A stretch of DNA of 64,000 nt from assembly GCA_049323795.1 (NCBI GenBank), contig JBMOOH010000009.1, forward strand, positions 1 through 64,000, read 5' to 3'. The notes beneath the pieces were generated by a model, which saw nothing but the letters and a program-made list of their open reading frames with translations, was not told the DNA's origin and ran no database searches. A program made the position numbers and the translations under genes. Numbering within the stretch: the stretch's first letter is position 1; each line of letters starts with the position of its first letter. Below, one piece after another: positions 35,434 to 44,133 of the stretch. The stretch comes from JAOADN01 sp049323795. Its GTDB lineage: Bacteria; Pseudomonadota; Alphaproteobacteria; Rhodobacterales; Rhodobacteraceae.

Positions 35434-35933
35434 CAGTTCTTCGCCGGCGCCAGCGTCGTCCTCACGCGGCCCTCCATGCGACCGGTGCCTGCGGTCAGAT
35501 CAACGGTCAGCGTCTGCCCGCGCATCGCGTTCGCGCCCTGGGTCAGGAGCACGTCGCCGGTCATCACGACCGTGCCCGAGGCGACCGAATAGAGCGCTTC
35601 CCTCGCCTCGGCGGCCTCGGTCGCGCTGACCAGCGTGACGCCGCCGGTCGCCTTCATCCGCTCGACCCGGCCCGACCCGCCGGCAGCGTATTCCACCCGC
35701 ACCTCGCCCGCGGTCAGCCGCAGCTTGCCCTGGCTGACGACGACGTTGCCGGTGAACAGGGCCGTTCCGTCGGTCCGGTTCACCGACAGGCTGTCGGACG
35801 TCACCTCGACCGGCAGGGTCGGGTCGGCCTTCATCCCCCCGAAGGCGACCGACGTCCCCTGCGCCCCGAGCGGCGCGGCCAGGGCCGGCAGCAGCAGGCT
35901 GACAAGCAGGGCGGCAAGGATGGGACGCTTCAT
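35433..35933 (-). CDS. lptA: LPS transport periplasmic protein LptA
   Basis: This 166-residue protein has a signal peptide (MKRPILAALLVSLLLPALAAPLGA) and an OstA-like beta-jellyroll with VTSDSLSVNRTDGTALFTGNV and MTGDVLLTQGANAMRGQTL stretches. It bridges LptC and LptD in the periplasm. It overlaps lptC by 4 bp upstream and lptB by one base downstream, so the three are coupled. Confidence 0.93.
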   Translation of the reverse strand: MKRPILAALLVSLLLPALAAPLGAQGTSVAFGGMKADPTLPVEVTSDSLSVNRTDGTALFTGNVVVSQGKLRLTAGEVRVEYAAGGSGRVERMKATGGVTLVSATEAAEAREALYSVASGTVVMTGDVLLTQGANAMRGQTLTVDLTAGTGRMEGRVRTTLAPAKN

Positions 35934-36556
35934 GGAGTTCCGGCCGGCGGTTTTGCGGGATCGTATATCAGCCGCACCCCGTTGTTGAAGACCAGAACGT
36001 CGCCTCTGCCGGATGCGTCCCTTCCCGTGAACGAAAATCCGCCGGCGTCGATCGTTCCGAACGGCGTCTCGACGCGCACCGGCACGACCGATTCCACCCG
36101 GGTCCGGTCGAGGTCGGCCGTCAGGGCCTCGGACCGGAGCCGGTAGCCGTCCGGGCCTGCCGCCTCGACCTGGCCGGACAGTTCGATCACGCCCCGTCCG
36201 GCGGAAAGCTCGCCCCGGAGGGCGGTGACCGTCATGCGGAAGCCGTCGTCCCGCTCGTAGGTCACGGCCAGCGCCTCTGCGGAGGCGCCCTTGCCCTCCG
36301 CCCCTGCGGGCCGGACGGACCGGGCCCCGACGGTCACCGAGGCGCCGTCCCGGGTCATCCCGGAATACTCCGGCCGCGTCAGCCGGGGCCGTGCGGCCAG
36401 ATCCGCGACATCCGCGCCCGCCAAGGGGCCGGGTCCGGCGGGCGCTGTCCCGCGGGACAGCAGGAACAGGGTCGAGAGGACGGCGAGCGCAAGCAGCGGA
36501 AGGATGATCTTCAGCCACAGGACGATGCGCGAATGCCATGCAAGCGGGTCGGACAT
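35930..36556 (-). CDS. lptC: LPS export protein LptC
   Basis: This 208-residue protein has one N-terminal membrane segment (residues about 12-34) and a periplasmic OstA-like fold with PEYSGMTRDGASVTV, RGELSAGRGVIELSGQV and GGFSFTGRDASGRGDV. It takes LPS from LptBFG to LptA. The start MSDPLAW gives a short cytoplasmic tail before the membrane segment. It is 4 bp after kdsD. Confidence 0.9.
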   Translation of the reverse strand: MSDPLAWHSRIVLWLKIILPLLALAVLSTLFLLSRGTAPAGPGPLAGADVADLAARPRLTRPEYSGMTRDGASVTVGARSVRPAGAEGKGASAEALAVTYERDDGFRMTVTALRGELSAGRGVIELSGQVEAAGPDGYRLRSEALTADLDRTRVESVVPVRVETPFGTIDAGGFSFTGRDASGRGDVLVFNNGVRLIYDPAKPPAGTP

Positions 36557-36560
36557 CGGG

Positions 36561-37538
36561 TCAGGCGACACCCGCGCGCAGCAGGTCGTGGATGTGCAGG
36601 ATTCCCTGCGGGCGGTCATCGGGGTCCACCACGAAAAGGCAGGTGATCTTGCGGTCGTTCATCACCGCCAGCGCCTTTCCCGCAAGCATGTCGGGCGGAA
36701 CGGTGCGCGGACCCCCGGTCATGACCTCGGCGGCGCGATGCCCGAGCAGCCCCTCCATGTGGCGCCGCAGGTCCCCGTCGGTGATGATCCCCGAAAGTCG
36801 CCCGGCCGGATCGCAGACGCCGGCAACCCCGAATCCCTTGCGGGTGATGGTCAGCAGCACCTCGCCCATCGGCGCCGCCTCGGGCACCAGCGGCAGCTCC
36901 TCGCCCCCGTGCATCAGGTCCGACACCCGCGCCAGCCGCGCGCCGAGCCGTCCGCCGGGATGGAAGGCGCGGAAGTGGTCGGGCGTGAACTGCCGGTGCT
37001 CCATCAGCGCCACCGCCATCGCGTCGCCCAGCGCGAGCGTCATCGTCGTCGATGTCGTCGGAACGTTGCCGGTGCCGCAGGCTTCCTCGGCCCCGGGCAG
37101 GACGATGGCGACGTCGGCCTGCCGAAGGAGGGTGGATGATGCCTGCCCGGCGACCCCGATCAGCGGAATTGCGAACCGGCGTGTGTGGGCGATGATGTCG
37201 GACAGTTCGGGCGTCTCGCCGGAATTCGAGAGGACGAGCACGACATCGTCGGCGGTGATCATGCCGAGATCGCCGTGGCTGGCCTCGGCGGGATGGACGA
37301 ACTGTGCCGGCGTCCCGGTCGAGGCGAAGGTCGCCGCGATCTTTCGTCCCACGTGCCCGGACTTGCCCATGCCCGACACGATCACGCGTCCCTTCGCCTC
37401 GAGCATCGCCCCGACCGCCTCGGCAAAGCCTGCCCCGAGGCTGTCGGCCAGCGCGGCGAGGCCGCGCGCCTCGAGACCGATCACGCGCCGCGCGGTAAGG
37501 AGAAAGGTGTCGCCGTCGGGTTTCGCCGGGGTGTTCAT
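36561..37538 (-). CDS. kdsD: Arabinose-5-phosphate isomerase KdsD
   Basis: This 325-residue protein has a SIS domain (residues about 35-170: VSGMGKSGHVGRKIAATFASTG, VLVLSNSGETPEL) and two CBS domains (residues about 210-325). It converts ribulose 5-phosphate to arabinose 5-phosphate, the first step of Kdo synthesis. It sits between rnd and lptC. The start at 37538 follows the rnd stop by 5 bp. Confidence 0.95.
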   Translation of the reverse strand: MNTPAKPDGDTFLLTARRVIGLEARGLAALADSLGAGFAEAVGAMLEAKGRVIVSGMGKSGHVGRKIAATFASTGTPAQFVHPAEASHGDLGMITADDVVLVLSNSGETPELSDIIAHTRRFAIPLIGVAGQASSTLLRQADVAIVLPGAEEACGTGNVPTTSTTMTLALGDAMAVALMEHRQFTPDHFRAFHPGGRLGARLARVSDLMHGGEELPLVPEAAPMGEVLLTITRKGFGVAGVCDPAGRLSGIITDGDLRRHMEGLLGHRAAEVMTGGPRTVPPDMLAGKALAVMNDRKITCLFVVDPDDRPQGILHIHDLLRAGVA

Positions 37539-37543
37539 GGCGG

Positions 37544-38158
37544 TCAGTGCCGGAAGATGTCGGTCTCGTCCCCCCAGCCCAGAAGGTCGAGCTCGGCACG
37601 GACGGGAAGGAACCGGAAGCAGGCCTCGGCCAGCGCGAGCCGCCCCTCGCGGTCGAGCCGCGCCTCGAGTTCGGCCCGGAGGCGGTGGAGGTAGAGCACA
37701 TCCGAGGCGGCATAGTCGGCCTGCGCCTCGCTGAGCTGGGCCGCGCCCCAGTCCGAGGTCTGCTGCTGCTTCGAGATATCGACCCCCAGCAGGTCCTGGA
37801 GAAGGTATTTCAGCCCGTGACGGTCGGTGAAGGTGCGGACGAGCTTCGAGGCGATCTTCGTGCACCAGACGGGCTGGGTCAGCACGCCGAACGCGGCGCG
37901 GAGGACCGCGATGTCGAAACGCCCGAAATGGAACAGCTTCAGCGCGGCCGGATCGGTGAGCAGGCGCTCGAGGTTCGGCGCCCGTCCCTGCCCGCGCGCG
38001 ATCCTGACGAGGTGCGCGTTGCCGTCGCCGGCCGAAAGCTGGACGAGGCACAGCCTGTCGCGGCGCGGGTCGAGTCCCATCGTCTCGGTGTCGATCGCCA
38101 CCACGCGACCGAGATCGAGCCCGTCGGGAAGGTCGCCGTCATGAACATGGATCGCCAC
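37544..38158 (-). CDS. Ribonuclease D-type 3'-5' exonuclease
   Basis: This 204-residue protein is a lone DEDDy exonuclease domain: AIDTETMGL (first Asp and Glu), FHFGRFDIAVL (second Asp) and YAASDVLYLHRL (Tyr and last Asp). It lacks the HRDC domains of full-length RNase D, which is usual for this alphaproteobacterial short form. It probably trims tRNA or other small RNA 3' ends. It starts the minus-strand run through ptsN; tRNA-Leu lies 100 bp upstream. Confidence 0.9.
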   Translation of the reverse strand: MAIHVHDGDLPDGLDLGRVVAIDTETMGLDPRRDRLCLVQLSAGDGNAHLVRIARGQGRAPNLERLLTDPAALKLFHFGRFDIAVLRAAFGVLTQPVWCTKIASKLVRTFTDRHGLKYLLQDLLGVDISKQQQTSDWGAAQLSEAQADYAASDVLYLHRLRAELEARLDREGRLALAEACFRFLPVRAELDLLGWGDETDIFRH

Positions 38159-38258
38159 GTGGCCGCCTCTTGCGTCGCGGCGCGCTGTCGGTCGGTCGCC
38201 ATTGCCGGTTTCGCGCGCCGGATGTCACGGGTGGCGCGGCCCCCCGGTAGCGGGGGCC

Positions 38259-38343
38259 TGGTGCCCAGGAGAGGACTCGAACCTCCACGCCTTGCGGCAC
38301 TGGTACCTGAAACCAGCGCGTCTACCAATTCCGCCACCTGGGC
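38259..38343 (-). tRNA. tRNA-Leu (anticodon CAG)
   Basis: Read on the minus strand the gene starts GCCCAGG, pairs with CCTGGGC at the 3' end and has an encoded A-CCA. The D-arm has GGTAGACGC, the anticodon stem CTGGT/ACCAG encloses TTCAGGT (anticodon CAG, 38307-38309), there is a long variable arm and the T-arm carries GGTTCGAGTCC. The 85-nt length fits a class II leucine tRNA. Confidence 0.96.
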
Positions 38344-38353
38344 AGGTGTCGTC

Positions 38354-38377
38354 TAGCCTGTCGTGTAGCCTGTCGTG
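38354..38377. repeat. Two tandem copies of TAGCCTGTCGTG
   Basis: The 12-bp unit occurs at 38354-38365 and 38366-38377, in the leader between the tRNA-Leu promoter and the mature tRNA. A part copy (TCGTC-like) precedes them. It looks like a recent duplication in the processed leader. Confidence 0.8.
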
Positions 38378-38383
38378 TCGGGC

Positions 38384-38412
38384 GGGATAACCGCGCCCTT
38401 TGCGCATGTCAA
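38384..38412 (-). promoter_or_regulatory. Sigma-70-type promoter of tRNA-Leu
   Basis: On the minus strand TTGACA (38407-38412) is followed by exactly 17 bases and TATCCC (38384-38389). Transcription would start about 35 bp before the tRNA. Between them lie two exact copies of a 12-bp sequence (38354-38377). Confidence 0.65.
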
Positions 38413-38473
38413 CGCCACCATTGCGCAATCCGCGCCCATGCTTCACTTCTGCCGGCATGGAGGACAGCCGCAG

Positions 38474-39424
38474 ATGACCGGACACGTCACACGCGAAGGC
38501 ATCGGGGCGGCGGCCGAACGGATCGCGGGCCATGTCCGCGCAACCCCCGTGATCGAACTGCCGCGCGGGTCGCTGGGCGGGGACTGGATTCCGGTGCTGA
38601 AGCTCGAGTTCCTCCAGATCTCGGGCAGCTTCAAGGCCCGCGGCGCGTTCAACGCGATCCTCTCGGCACGGGTTGGCCCGGCCGGCGTGGCGGCGGCCTC
38701 GGGCGGGAACCACGGCGCTGCGGTGGCCTGCGCGGCGGGCCGGCTGGGGCATCCTGCCCGCATCTTCGTGCCCGACATCGCCGCCCCGGCCAAGATCGCC
38801 GCGATCCGGAGGTGGGGCGCCGAGGTCGTGATCGCGGGCAGCCGCTTCGAGGAGGCGCAGGCCGCCTGCGATGCGCATGTCGCGGCGACGGGCGCGCTGC
38901 GCGTCCATCCCTTCGGCGCCGCCCCGACCATTCTCGGCCAGGGCACGCTCTTCCGCGAGTGGGACGGGCAGGCGCGGCCTCTCGACACCGTCCTCGTCGC
39001 GGTGGGCGGAGGCGGGCTCGTCTCGGGCGCGGCGGTCTGGTGGGACGGCTCCGGGCCGCGGATCGTCGGTGTCGAGCCGGAGGGCGCGCCGACGCTCCAT
39101 GCCGCGCTGGCGGCCGGCGGCCCGGTCGATGTGGCGGTGGGCTCGATCGCCGCGGACAGCCTCGGGGCGAGGAATGTGGGCGATCTGGTCTTCGGCCTCT
39201 GCCGGAACAGGGTCGCGCATGTGGCGCTCGTCCCTGACGCGGCCATCGCGGAGGCGCAGCGCCGGCTCTGGTCGGATCTGCGCATCGCGGTCGAGCCGGG
39301 GGGCGCGACGGCGCTTGCCGCGGCGCTCGCCGGAAAGACGGATCCCCGCCCGGGTGAACGGGTGGGCGTTCTCGTCTGCGGCGCGAACGTCGATCTGGGG
39401 CGTCTCGCGCAACTCGCCGAATGA
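38474..39424 (+). CDS. Threonine/serine dehydratase-like PLP enzyme
   Basis: This 316-residue fold-type II PLP protein has the cofactor Lys in SGSFKARGA near residue 58, the ASGGNHGAAVA loop near residue 80 and the Gly-rich VAVGGGGLVSG near residue 180. This is the threonine dehydratase / serine racemase group; which amino acid is used cannot be told. No ACT domain is present, so it is of the catabolic type. It stands alone between tRNA-Leu and the NDUFA9-like gene. Confidence 0.85.
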   Translation: MTGHVTREGIGAAAERIAGHVRATPVIELPRGSLGGDWIPVLKLEFLQISGSFKARGAFNAILSARVGPAGVAAASGGNHGAAVACAAGRLGHPARIFVPDIAAPAKIAAIRRWGAEVVIAGSRFEEAQAACDAHVAATGALRVHPFGAAPTILGQGTLFREWDGQARPLDTVLVAVGGGGLVSGAAVWWDGSGPRIVGVEPEGAPTLHAALAAGGPVDVAVGSIAADSLGARNVGDLVFGLCRNRVAHVALVPDAAIAEAQRRLWSDLRIAVEPGGATALAAALAGKTDPRPGERVGVLVCGANVDLGRLAQLAE

Positions 39425-39497
39425 ACGAGAACGCGGCTTGCCGGGGGGGCGGACCGGGGGTATTCACCCCGCAGGACGTGTTTCAGGACGGACTCCC

Positions 39498-40514
39498 ATG
39501 TCGAGGCTCGTGACGATCTACGGCGGTTCGGGGTTCATCGGGCGCTACATCGCGCAGCGGATGGCCCGGCAGGGCTGGCGCGTCCGCGTCGCCGTGCGCC
39601 GCCCGAACGAGGCGCTTTTCGTGCGTCCCTATGGCGTCGTCGGACAGGTCGAGCCGGTGTTCTGCAACATCCGCGACGATGCGAGCGTCCGGGCCGCGAT
39701 GGCGGGCGCGGACGCGGTGGTCAACTGCGTGGGCACCTTCGATGCCCGCGGGCGCAACAGCTTCGAGGCGATCCAGCACGAGGGCGCCGCCCGCATTGCG
39801 CGGATCGCTGCCGAGACCGGCGTGGCCCGGCTTGTCCATCTGTCCGCGATCGGCGCGAACCCGGAGGGGGAAAGTCTCTATGCCCGTTCGAAGGCGGCGG
39901 GCGAGGCCGCGGTCCTCGGCGCCTTCCCCCCGGCGGTGATCCTGCGCCCGTCGGTCGTCTTCGGCCCCGAGGACAAGTTCTTCAACCGCTTCGCGGCGAT
40001 GTCGCGGATCGGGCCGGTCCTGCCGGTCGTCGGCGGCGCGACGCTGTTCCAGCCGGTCTATGTCGATGACGTCGCGCGCGCCGCCGAGACCGCGCTCGGG
40101 GCGGCTGCGGGCCCCGGCGCGCCGGGGGGAGTGCCGGCGGGAGTGTACGAACTGGGCGGCCCGGACGTCGAAAGCTTCCGGGCGCTGATGCGGCGCATGC
40201 TGTCGGTGATCAACCGCCGCCGTCTCGTCGTGAGCATTCCCTTTCCGGTGGCCTCGGTGCTCGGCGGGCTGTTCGACGTGCTCAAGGCGGTGAGCGGCGG
40301 GCTGGTTCCGGCGCCGATCACCCGCGACCAGGTGCGCAGCCTGCGGACCGACAACGTGGTGACGCCCGGCCGCCGCGGTTTCGCCGAGCTCGGGATCGAA
40401 CCGGTCTCGATGTCCGCGATCCTGCCGGACTACCTCTGGCGGTTCCGGCCCTCGGGCCAGTTCGACGCCATCAAGGCCTCGGCCCGGCACCTCAGGCAGA
40501 GAGGACGGGGCTGA
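39498..40514 (+). CDS. NDUFA9-like NAD(P)-binding protein
   Basis: This 338-residue atypical short-chain dehydrogenase has the nucleotide motif IYGGSGFIGRYIAQ at the start, HLSAIGANPEGES near residue 115 and ILRPSVVFGPEDKFFNRFA near residue 150. It belongs to the group related to complex I subunit NDUFA9. In Rhodobacterales genomes it is often beside uppP and gltD; here a sulfotransferase gene lies between. Its exact role is unknown. Confidence 0.85.
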   Translation: MSRLVTIYGGSGFIGRYIAQRMARQGWRVRVAVRRPNEALFVRPYGVVGQVEPVFCNIRDDASVRAAMAGADAVVNCVGTFDARGRNSFEAIQHEGAARIARIAAETGVARLVHLSAIGANPEGESLYARSKAAGEAAVLGAFPPAVILRPSVVFGPEDKFFNRFAAMSRIGPVLPVVGGATLFQPVYVDDVARAAETALGAAAGPGAPGGVPAGVYELGGPDVESFRALMRRMLSVINRRRLVVSIPFPVASVLGGLFDVLKAVSGGLVPAPITRDQVRSLRTDNVVTPGRRGFAELGIEPVSMSAILPDYLWRFRPSGQFDAIKASARHLRQRGRG

Positions 40515-40694
40515 TTCGGCCGGTTTCCGTCCGGCATCGGATGCGCCGCGCGGGCCGCCGATTGTTTCCGTCCCTGATCCTCAAACCGCTCATTGGTGAC
40601 GAAAGCAAGGCGAGGTTCTGCCGAAAGGCTTGACCGCCGCCCCGACTCCGGCAAGGTCGTCGGCGGTGTTCGGGTATTTTTCGGGGTGGTCGGC

Positions 40695-41609
40695 ATGTCT
40701 GCGCCGGTTCTTTTCCATATCGGCTATCACAAGACTGCGACGACCTGGATGCAGCGGCTGCTGTTCGTCCCGAAATACGGCTACGAGCAGGTGGCCGATC
40801 ACGACGACGTGGACCGGCACATCGTGGCCCCGCACGGCTTCGACTTCGACCCGCGCCCGATGGCAGACCTGATCGACGGGAAACGCCGCCGGCTGTCGAA
40901 CGCCGCGGTGCCCGTCGTGTCTTCGGAGATCCTGTCGGGTCAGCCGTTCTTCGGCGGCCTGTCGAGCGATGTCTACGCGGACCGCATCCGGGCCATCTCG
41001 CCGGATGCCCGGGTGCTCGTGTCGATCCGGTCGCAGACGAAGATCCTGGTCTCGGTCTACATGCAGTACCTGCTGCGCGGGGGCACAATGTCGCCGCGGC
41101 AGTTCTTCGAAGGCAGGCGCGAGGTGGAGTTCTACGCCTTCCGCCCGGACCACTTCGAGTATGACAAGCTCGTCGCCTACTATTTCAACCTGTTCGGGCC
41201 CGGGAACGTGCACGTGACCACCCAGGAAAGCCTGGGCCGCGATCCGAACGCGGCGGCTGCGGACATCGCGGCCTTCTCGCACAATTCGCAGTTCACGCGG
41301 CTCGACCCCGCCGACATGCGCGCCCATGCCAGAAGCTACCCGGAATATGCCGCCCCGCTCCTGCGGCGGGTCAACCACATCCAGACCTCGGCCCTCAATC
41401 CCAATCCGATCGTTTCGGTCGGACAGACTCCCTTCGGGCTCTACAAGCTCGTGGGCTACGGAATGAGGCGGTCGCTCGTGGCGAAAGCGATGGCAAACTA
41501 CAGGCCCGTGACCGACTACGTCGAGAGCGCCTTCCGAAACCGCTACACCGAAAGCAACGCCCGTCTGCGCAGCCTGCTGCCGCGGCTGGACCTTTCGGCC
41601 TACGCCTGA
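40695..41609 (+). CDS. Sulfotransferase-like protein
   Basis: This 304-residue protein has a PAPS-binding loop HIGYHKTATTWMQRLLF at residues about 8-24 and a VLVSIRSQTKILVSVYMQYL segment near residue 116, which fits the 3'-phosphate-binding region. It is not closely similar to the NodH-like protein at 30768. The gene has 180 bp before it and 50 bp after it and interrupts the NDUFA9-like/uppP neighbourhood, so it may have been inserted. Substrate unknown; polysaccharide or lipid sulfation is possible. Confidence 0.75.
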   Translation: MSAPVLFHIGYHKTATTWMQRLLFVPKYGYEQVADHDDVDRHIVAPHGFDFDPRPMADLIDGKRRRLSNAAVPVVSSEILSGQPFFGGLSSDVYADRIRAISPDARVLVSIRSQTKILVSVYMQYLLRGGTMSPRQFFEGRREVEFYAFRPDHFEYDKLVAYYFNLFGPGNVHVTTQESLGRDPNAAAADIAAFSHNSQFTRLDPADMRAHARSYPEYAAPLLRRVNHIQTSALNPNPIVSVGQTPFGLYKLVGYGMRRSLVAKAMANYRPVTDYVESAFRNRYTESNARLRSLLPRLDLSAYA

Positions 41610-41659
41610 TTACAACGGCGCCGCGGGCGGTCAGCCCGTCCATGCCGGAGTGACATTTC

Positions 41660-42463
41660 TTGACCGACCAGATGCTGTCGGCCCTCGTCCTGGGGCTTCT
41701 CGAAGGGCTGACCGAGTTTCTGCCGGTTTCCTCGACGGGGCAGATCCTTCTGGCAGGGTATTTCCTCGGATTCGAGAGCGCCGGAAAGACGTTCGAGGTG
41801 GTGATCCAGCTGGGCGCGATCCTCGCGATCGTCCTTGTCTATCTGCGCAAGATCGTCGGGACCGTCGCCGCGATCCCGTCCGACCCGCAGGCGCGGAGGT
41901 TCGCGCTTTCGGTGATCGTGGCGTTCCTGCCCGCAATGGCGGCCGGCGCGCTGCTCCACGACGCCATCAAGACCGTGCTGTTCGAGAGCCCGCGCCTGAT
42001 CGCCGTGGCGCTGATCGTCGGGGGCCTGGTGCTTCTCGTGGTCGACCGCCTGCATCTGACGCCGCGGCATGACGCCGCCGACCGGTTTCCGCTCGGCATG
42101 GCGCTGGTCATCGGCCTTGCCCAGACCGTCGCGCTCATCCCCGGAGTGTCGCGGTCCGGCTCCACCATCGTCGCCGCGCTGCTGATGGGCTCGACCAAGC
42201 GCGCGGCGGCCGAGTTCTCGTTCTTCCTCGCCATTCCGACGATGACCGCCGCCTTCACCTTCGATCTGTGGTCGAACCGCGCCCTTCTCGATGCTGCGGC
42301 GGTGTGGGAAATCGCGATAGGCTTCGCGGCGGCCTTCGTGACGGCGATTCTGGTCGTCCGGTGGCTGCTCGGCTTTGTCAGCCGGAACGGGTTCGCCCTG
42401 TTTGCCTGGTGGCGAATCATCGTCGGGACCGTCGTTCTCGCGGCGCTGGCTGCAGGCTATTGA
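41660..42463 (+). CDS. uppP: Undecaprenyl-diphosphatase UppP (BacA family) with altered SSxGH motif
   Basis: This 267-residue membrane protein has the family motifs EGLTEFLPVSSTGQ at residues 15-28 and PGVSRSGST at residues 161-169, and about 8 hydrophobic segments. It recycles undecaprenyl diphosphate for cell-wall synthesis. The last residue of the first motif is normally His (SSxGH), a residue linked to catalysis in E. coli BacA; here it is Gln. The start is TTG at 41660, or ATG at 41672. gltD follows after 182 bp. Confidence 0.9.
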   Translation: MTDQMLSALVLGLLEGLTEFLPVSSTGQILLAGYFLGFESAGKTFEVVIQLGAILAIVLVYLRKIVGTVAAIPSDPQARRFALSVIVAFLPAMAAGALLHDAIKTVLFESPRLIAVALIVGGLVLLVVDRLHLTPRHDAADRFPLGMALVIGLAQTVALIPGVSRSGSTIVAALLMGSTKRAAAEFSFFLAIPTMTAAFTFDLWSNRALLDAAAVWEIAIGFAAAFVTAILVVRWLLGFVSRNGFALFAWWRIIVGTVVLAALAAGY

Positions 42464-42527
42464 CGATAAGGTAACGAACCGGACCTAAATTTCACGCCCG
42501 GATTGAAGAAATCAGGTCAATCCCGGC

Positions 42528-42556
42528 GCACAAAACAGAAATAGGTCAGTTATACT
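42528..42556 (+). promoter_or_regulatory. Weak candidate promoter of the glt locus
   Basis: TATACT (42551-42556) in an AT-rich segment is a good -10 box, but the hexamer 17 bp upstream (GCACAA) is a poor -35. Two AGGTCA copies lie near (42514 and 42543). An activator may be needed. The leader to gltD would be about 85 bases. Confidence 0.3.
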
Positions 42557-42645
42557 TACTTTTATTCCTTCCGGCGGAGCGGTATTCATGCGTTCCGCAA
42601 TGGAAAGCGTGCTCCGGCAGCCGGCGGCCAGGGATCGGGAAGGAC

Positions 42646-44082
42646 ATGGCACAGCAGAAGATGCTTCAGTTCGTCACGGTGGCGAAGGAAACGCCCGAAA
42701 AGCGTGACGCCAGTGTCCGGTCGCAGGATTTCGGCGAAATCTACCGCGAGTACGCGCGGGGCAAGGCCGAACAGCAGGCCGGGCGCTGCAGCCAGTGCGG
42801 CGTGCCCTACTGCCAGACGCATTGCCCCTTGCACAACAACATCCCCGACTGGCTGCGGATGACGGCCGAGGGGCGCCTGCAGGAGGCCTACGAGCTGTCG
42901 CAGGCCACCAACACCTTCCCCGAGATCTGCGGCCGCATCTGCCCGCAGGACCGCCTCTGCGAAGGCAACTGCGTGATCGAGCAGTCGGGGCACGGCACCG
43001 TGACCATCGGGGCGGTCGAGAAGTTCCTGACCGACACCGCCTGGGACATGGGCTGGGTCAGACCGGTCAGGCCCTTGCACGAGCGCGCGGAAAGCGTCGG
43101 CATCATCGGTGCGGGGCCGGGGGGCCTGGCCGCGGCGGACGCGCTGCGGCGCCGGGGCGTGCAGGTCACCGTCTATGACCGCCACGACCGCGCGGGCGGG
43201 CTGCTGACCTACGGGATTCCCGGCTTCAAGCTGGAAAAGGACGTGGTCATGCAGCGAATCCAGCAGCTTGAGGCGGGCGGCGTGCAGTTCGTGATGAACT
43301 GCGACGTGGGCAGCGACCTGACCTTCGATGCGATCCGGGGCAAGCACGACGCGGTGCTGATCGCCACCGGCGTCTACAAGAGCCGCGACCTGATGGGGCC
43401 GGGATCGGGCGCGAAGGGGATCGTGCGGGCCATCGACTACCTCACCGCCTCGAACCGCAAGGGCTTCGGCGACGACGTGCCGGACTACGATTCGGGCGAA
43501 CTGAACGCCTCGGGCAAGCGGGTCGTCGTCATCGGCGGCGGCGATACCGCGATGGACTGCGTCCGCACCGCGATCCGCCAGGGCGCGCTGTCGGTGAAGT
43601 GCCTCTACCGCCGCGACCGGGCGAACATGCCGGGATCGCAGCGCGAGGTGGCCAACGCGGAAGAGGAAGGCGTCGAATTCGTGTGGCTGTCCGCGCCGAA
43701 GGGCTTCACCGCCGATGCGGACGTGACCGGCGTGATGGTGCAGAAGATGCGCCTTGGCGCGCCGGACGCGACCGGCCGCCAGTCGCCCGAGGTGATCGAG
43801 GGCGCGGACTACGTGGAGCCGGCCGACCTCGTCATCAAGGCGCTCGGCTTCGAGCCCGAGGATCTGCCCACGCTCTGGGGCGTGCCCGAGCTGGAAGTGA
43901 CCCGCTGGGGCACGATCCGGGCCGATTTCCGCACCCATGCGACCAGCCTTGCCGGGGTCTACGCGGCGGGCGACATCGTGCGCGGGGCGAGCCTCGTCGT
44001 CTGGGCGATCCGCGACGGGCGCGAGGCGGCCGACGCGATCCTGGGATACCTGGAGGCACCGGCGGCGGTGGCGGCGGAGTGA
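42646..44082 (+). CDS. gltD: Glutamate synthase (NADPH) small subunit
   Basis: This 478-residue protein has two N-terminal Cys clusters for [4Fe-4S] centres (CSQCGVPYCQTHCP near residue 49 and CGRICPQDRLCEGNC near residue 105), an FAD motif IGAGPGGLAAADALRRRG near residue 153 and an NADPH motif VIGGGDTAMDC near residue 297. It feeds electrons to the large subunit. The large-subunit gene is 1.3 kb downstream with two small genes between them. Confidence 0.97.
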   Translation: MAQQKMLQFVTVAKETPEKRDASVRSQDFGEIYREYARGKAEQQAGRCSQCGVPYCQTHCPLHNNIPDWLRMTAEGRLQEAYELSQATNTFPEICGRICPQDRLCEGNCVIEQSGHGTVTIGAVEKFLTDTAWDMGWVRPVRPLHERAESVGIIGAGPGGLAAADALRRRGVQVTVYDRHDRAGGLLTYGIPGFKLEKDVVMQRIQQLEAGGVQFVMNCDVGSDLTFDAIRGKHDAVLIATGVYKSRDLMGPGSGAKGIVRAIDYLTASNRKGFGDDVPDYDSGELNASGKRVVVIGGGDTAMDCVRTAIRQGALSVKCLYRRDRANMPGSQREVANAEEEGVEFVWLSAPKGFTADADVTGVMVQKMRLGAPDATGRQSPEVIEGADYVEPADLVIKALGFEPEDLPTLWGVPELEVTRWGTIRADFRTHATSLAGVYAAGDIVRGASLVVWAIRDGREAADAILGYLEAPAAVAAE

Positions 44083-44133
44083 CGGGACTGGCGGGAAACC
44101 GGGGGCCAGAACCCCTCCAGCACTCTGCCAGCA

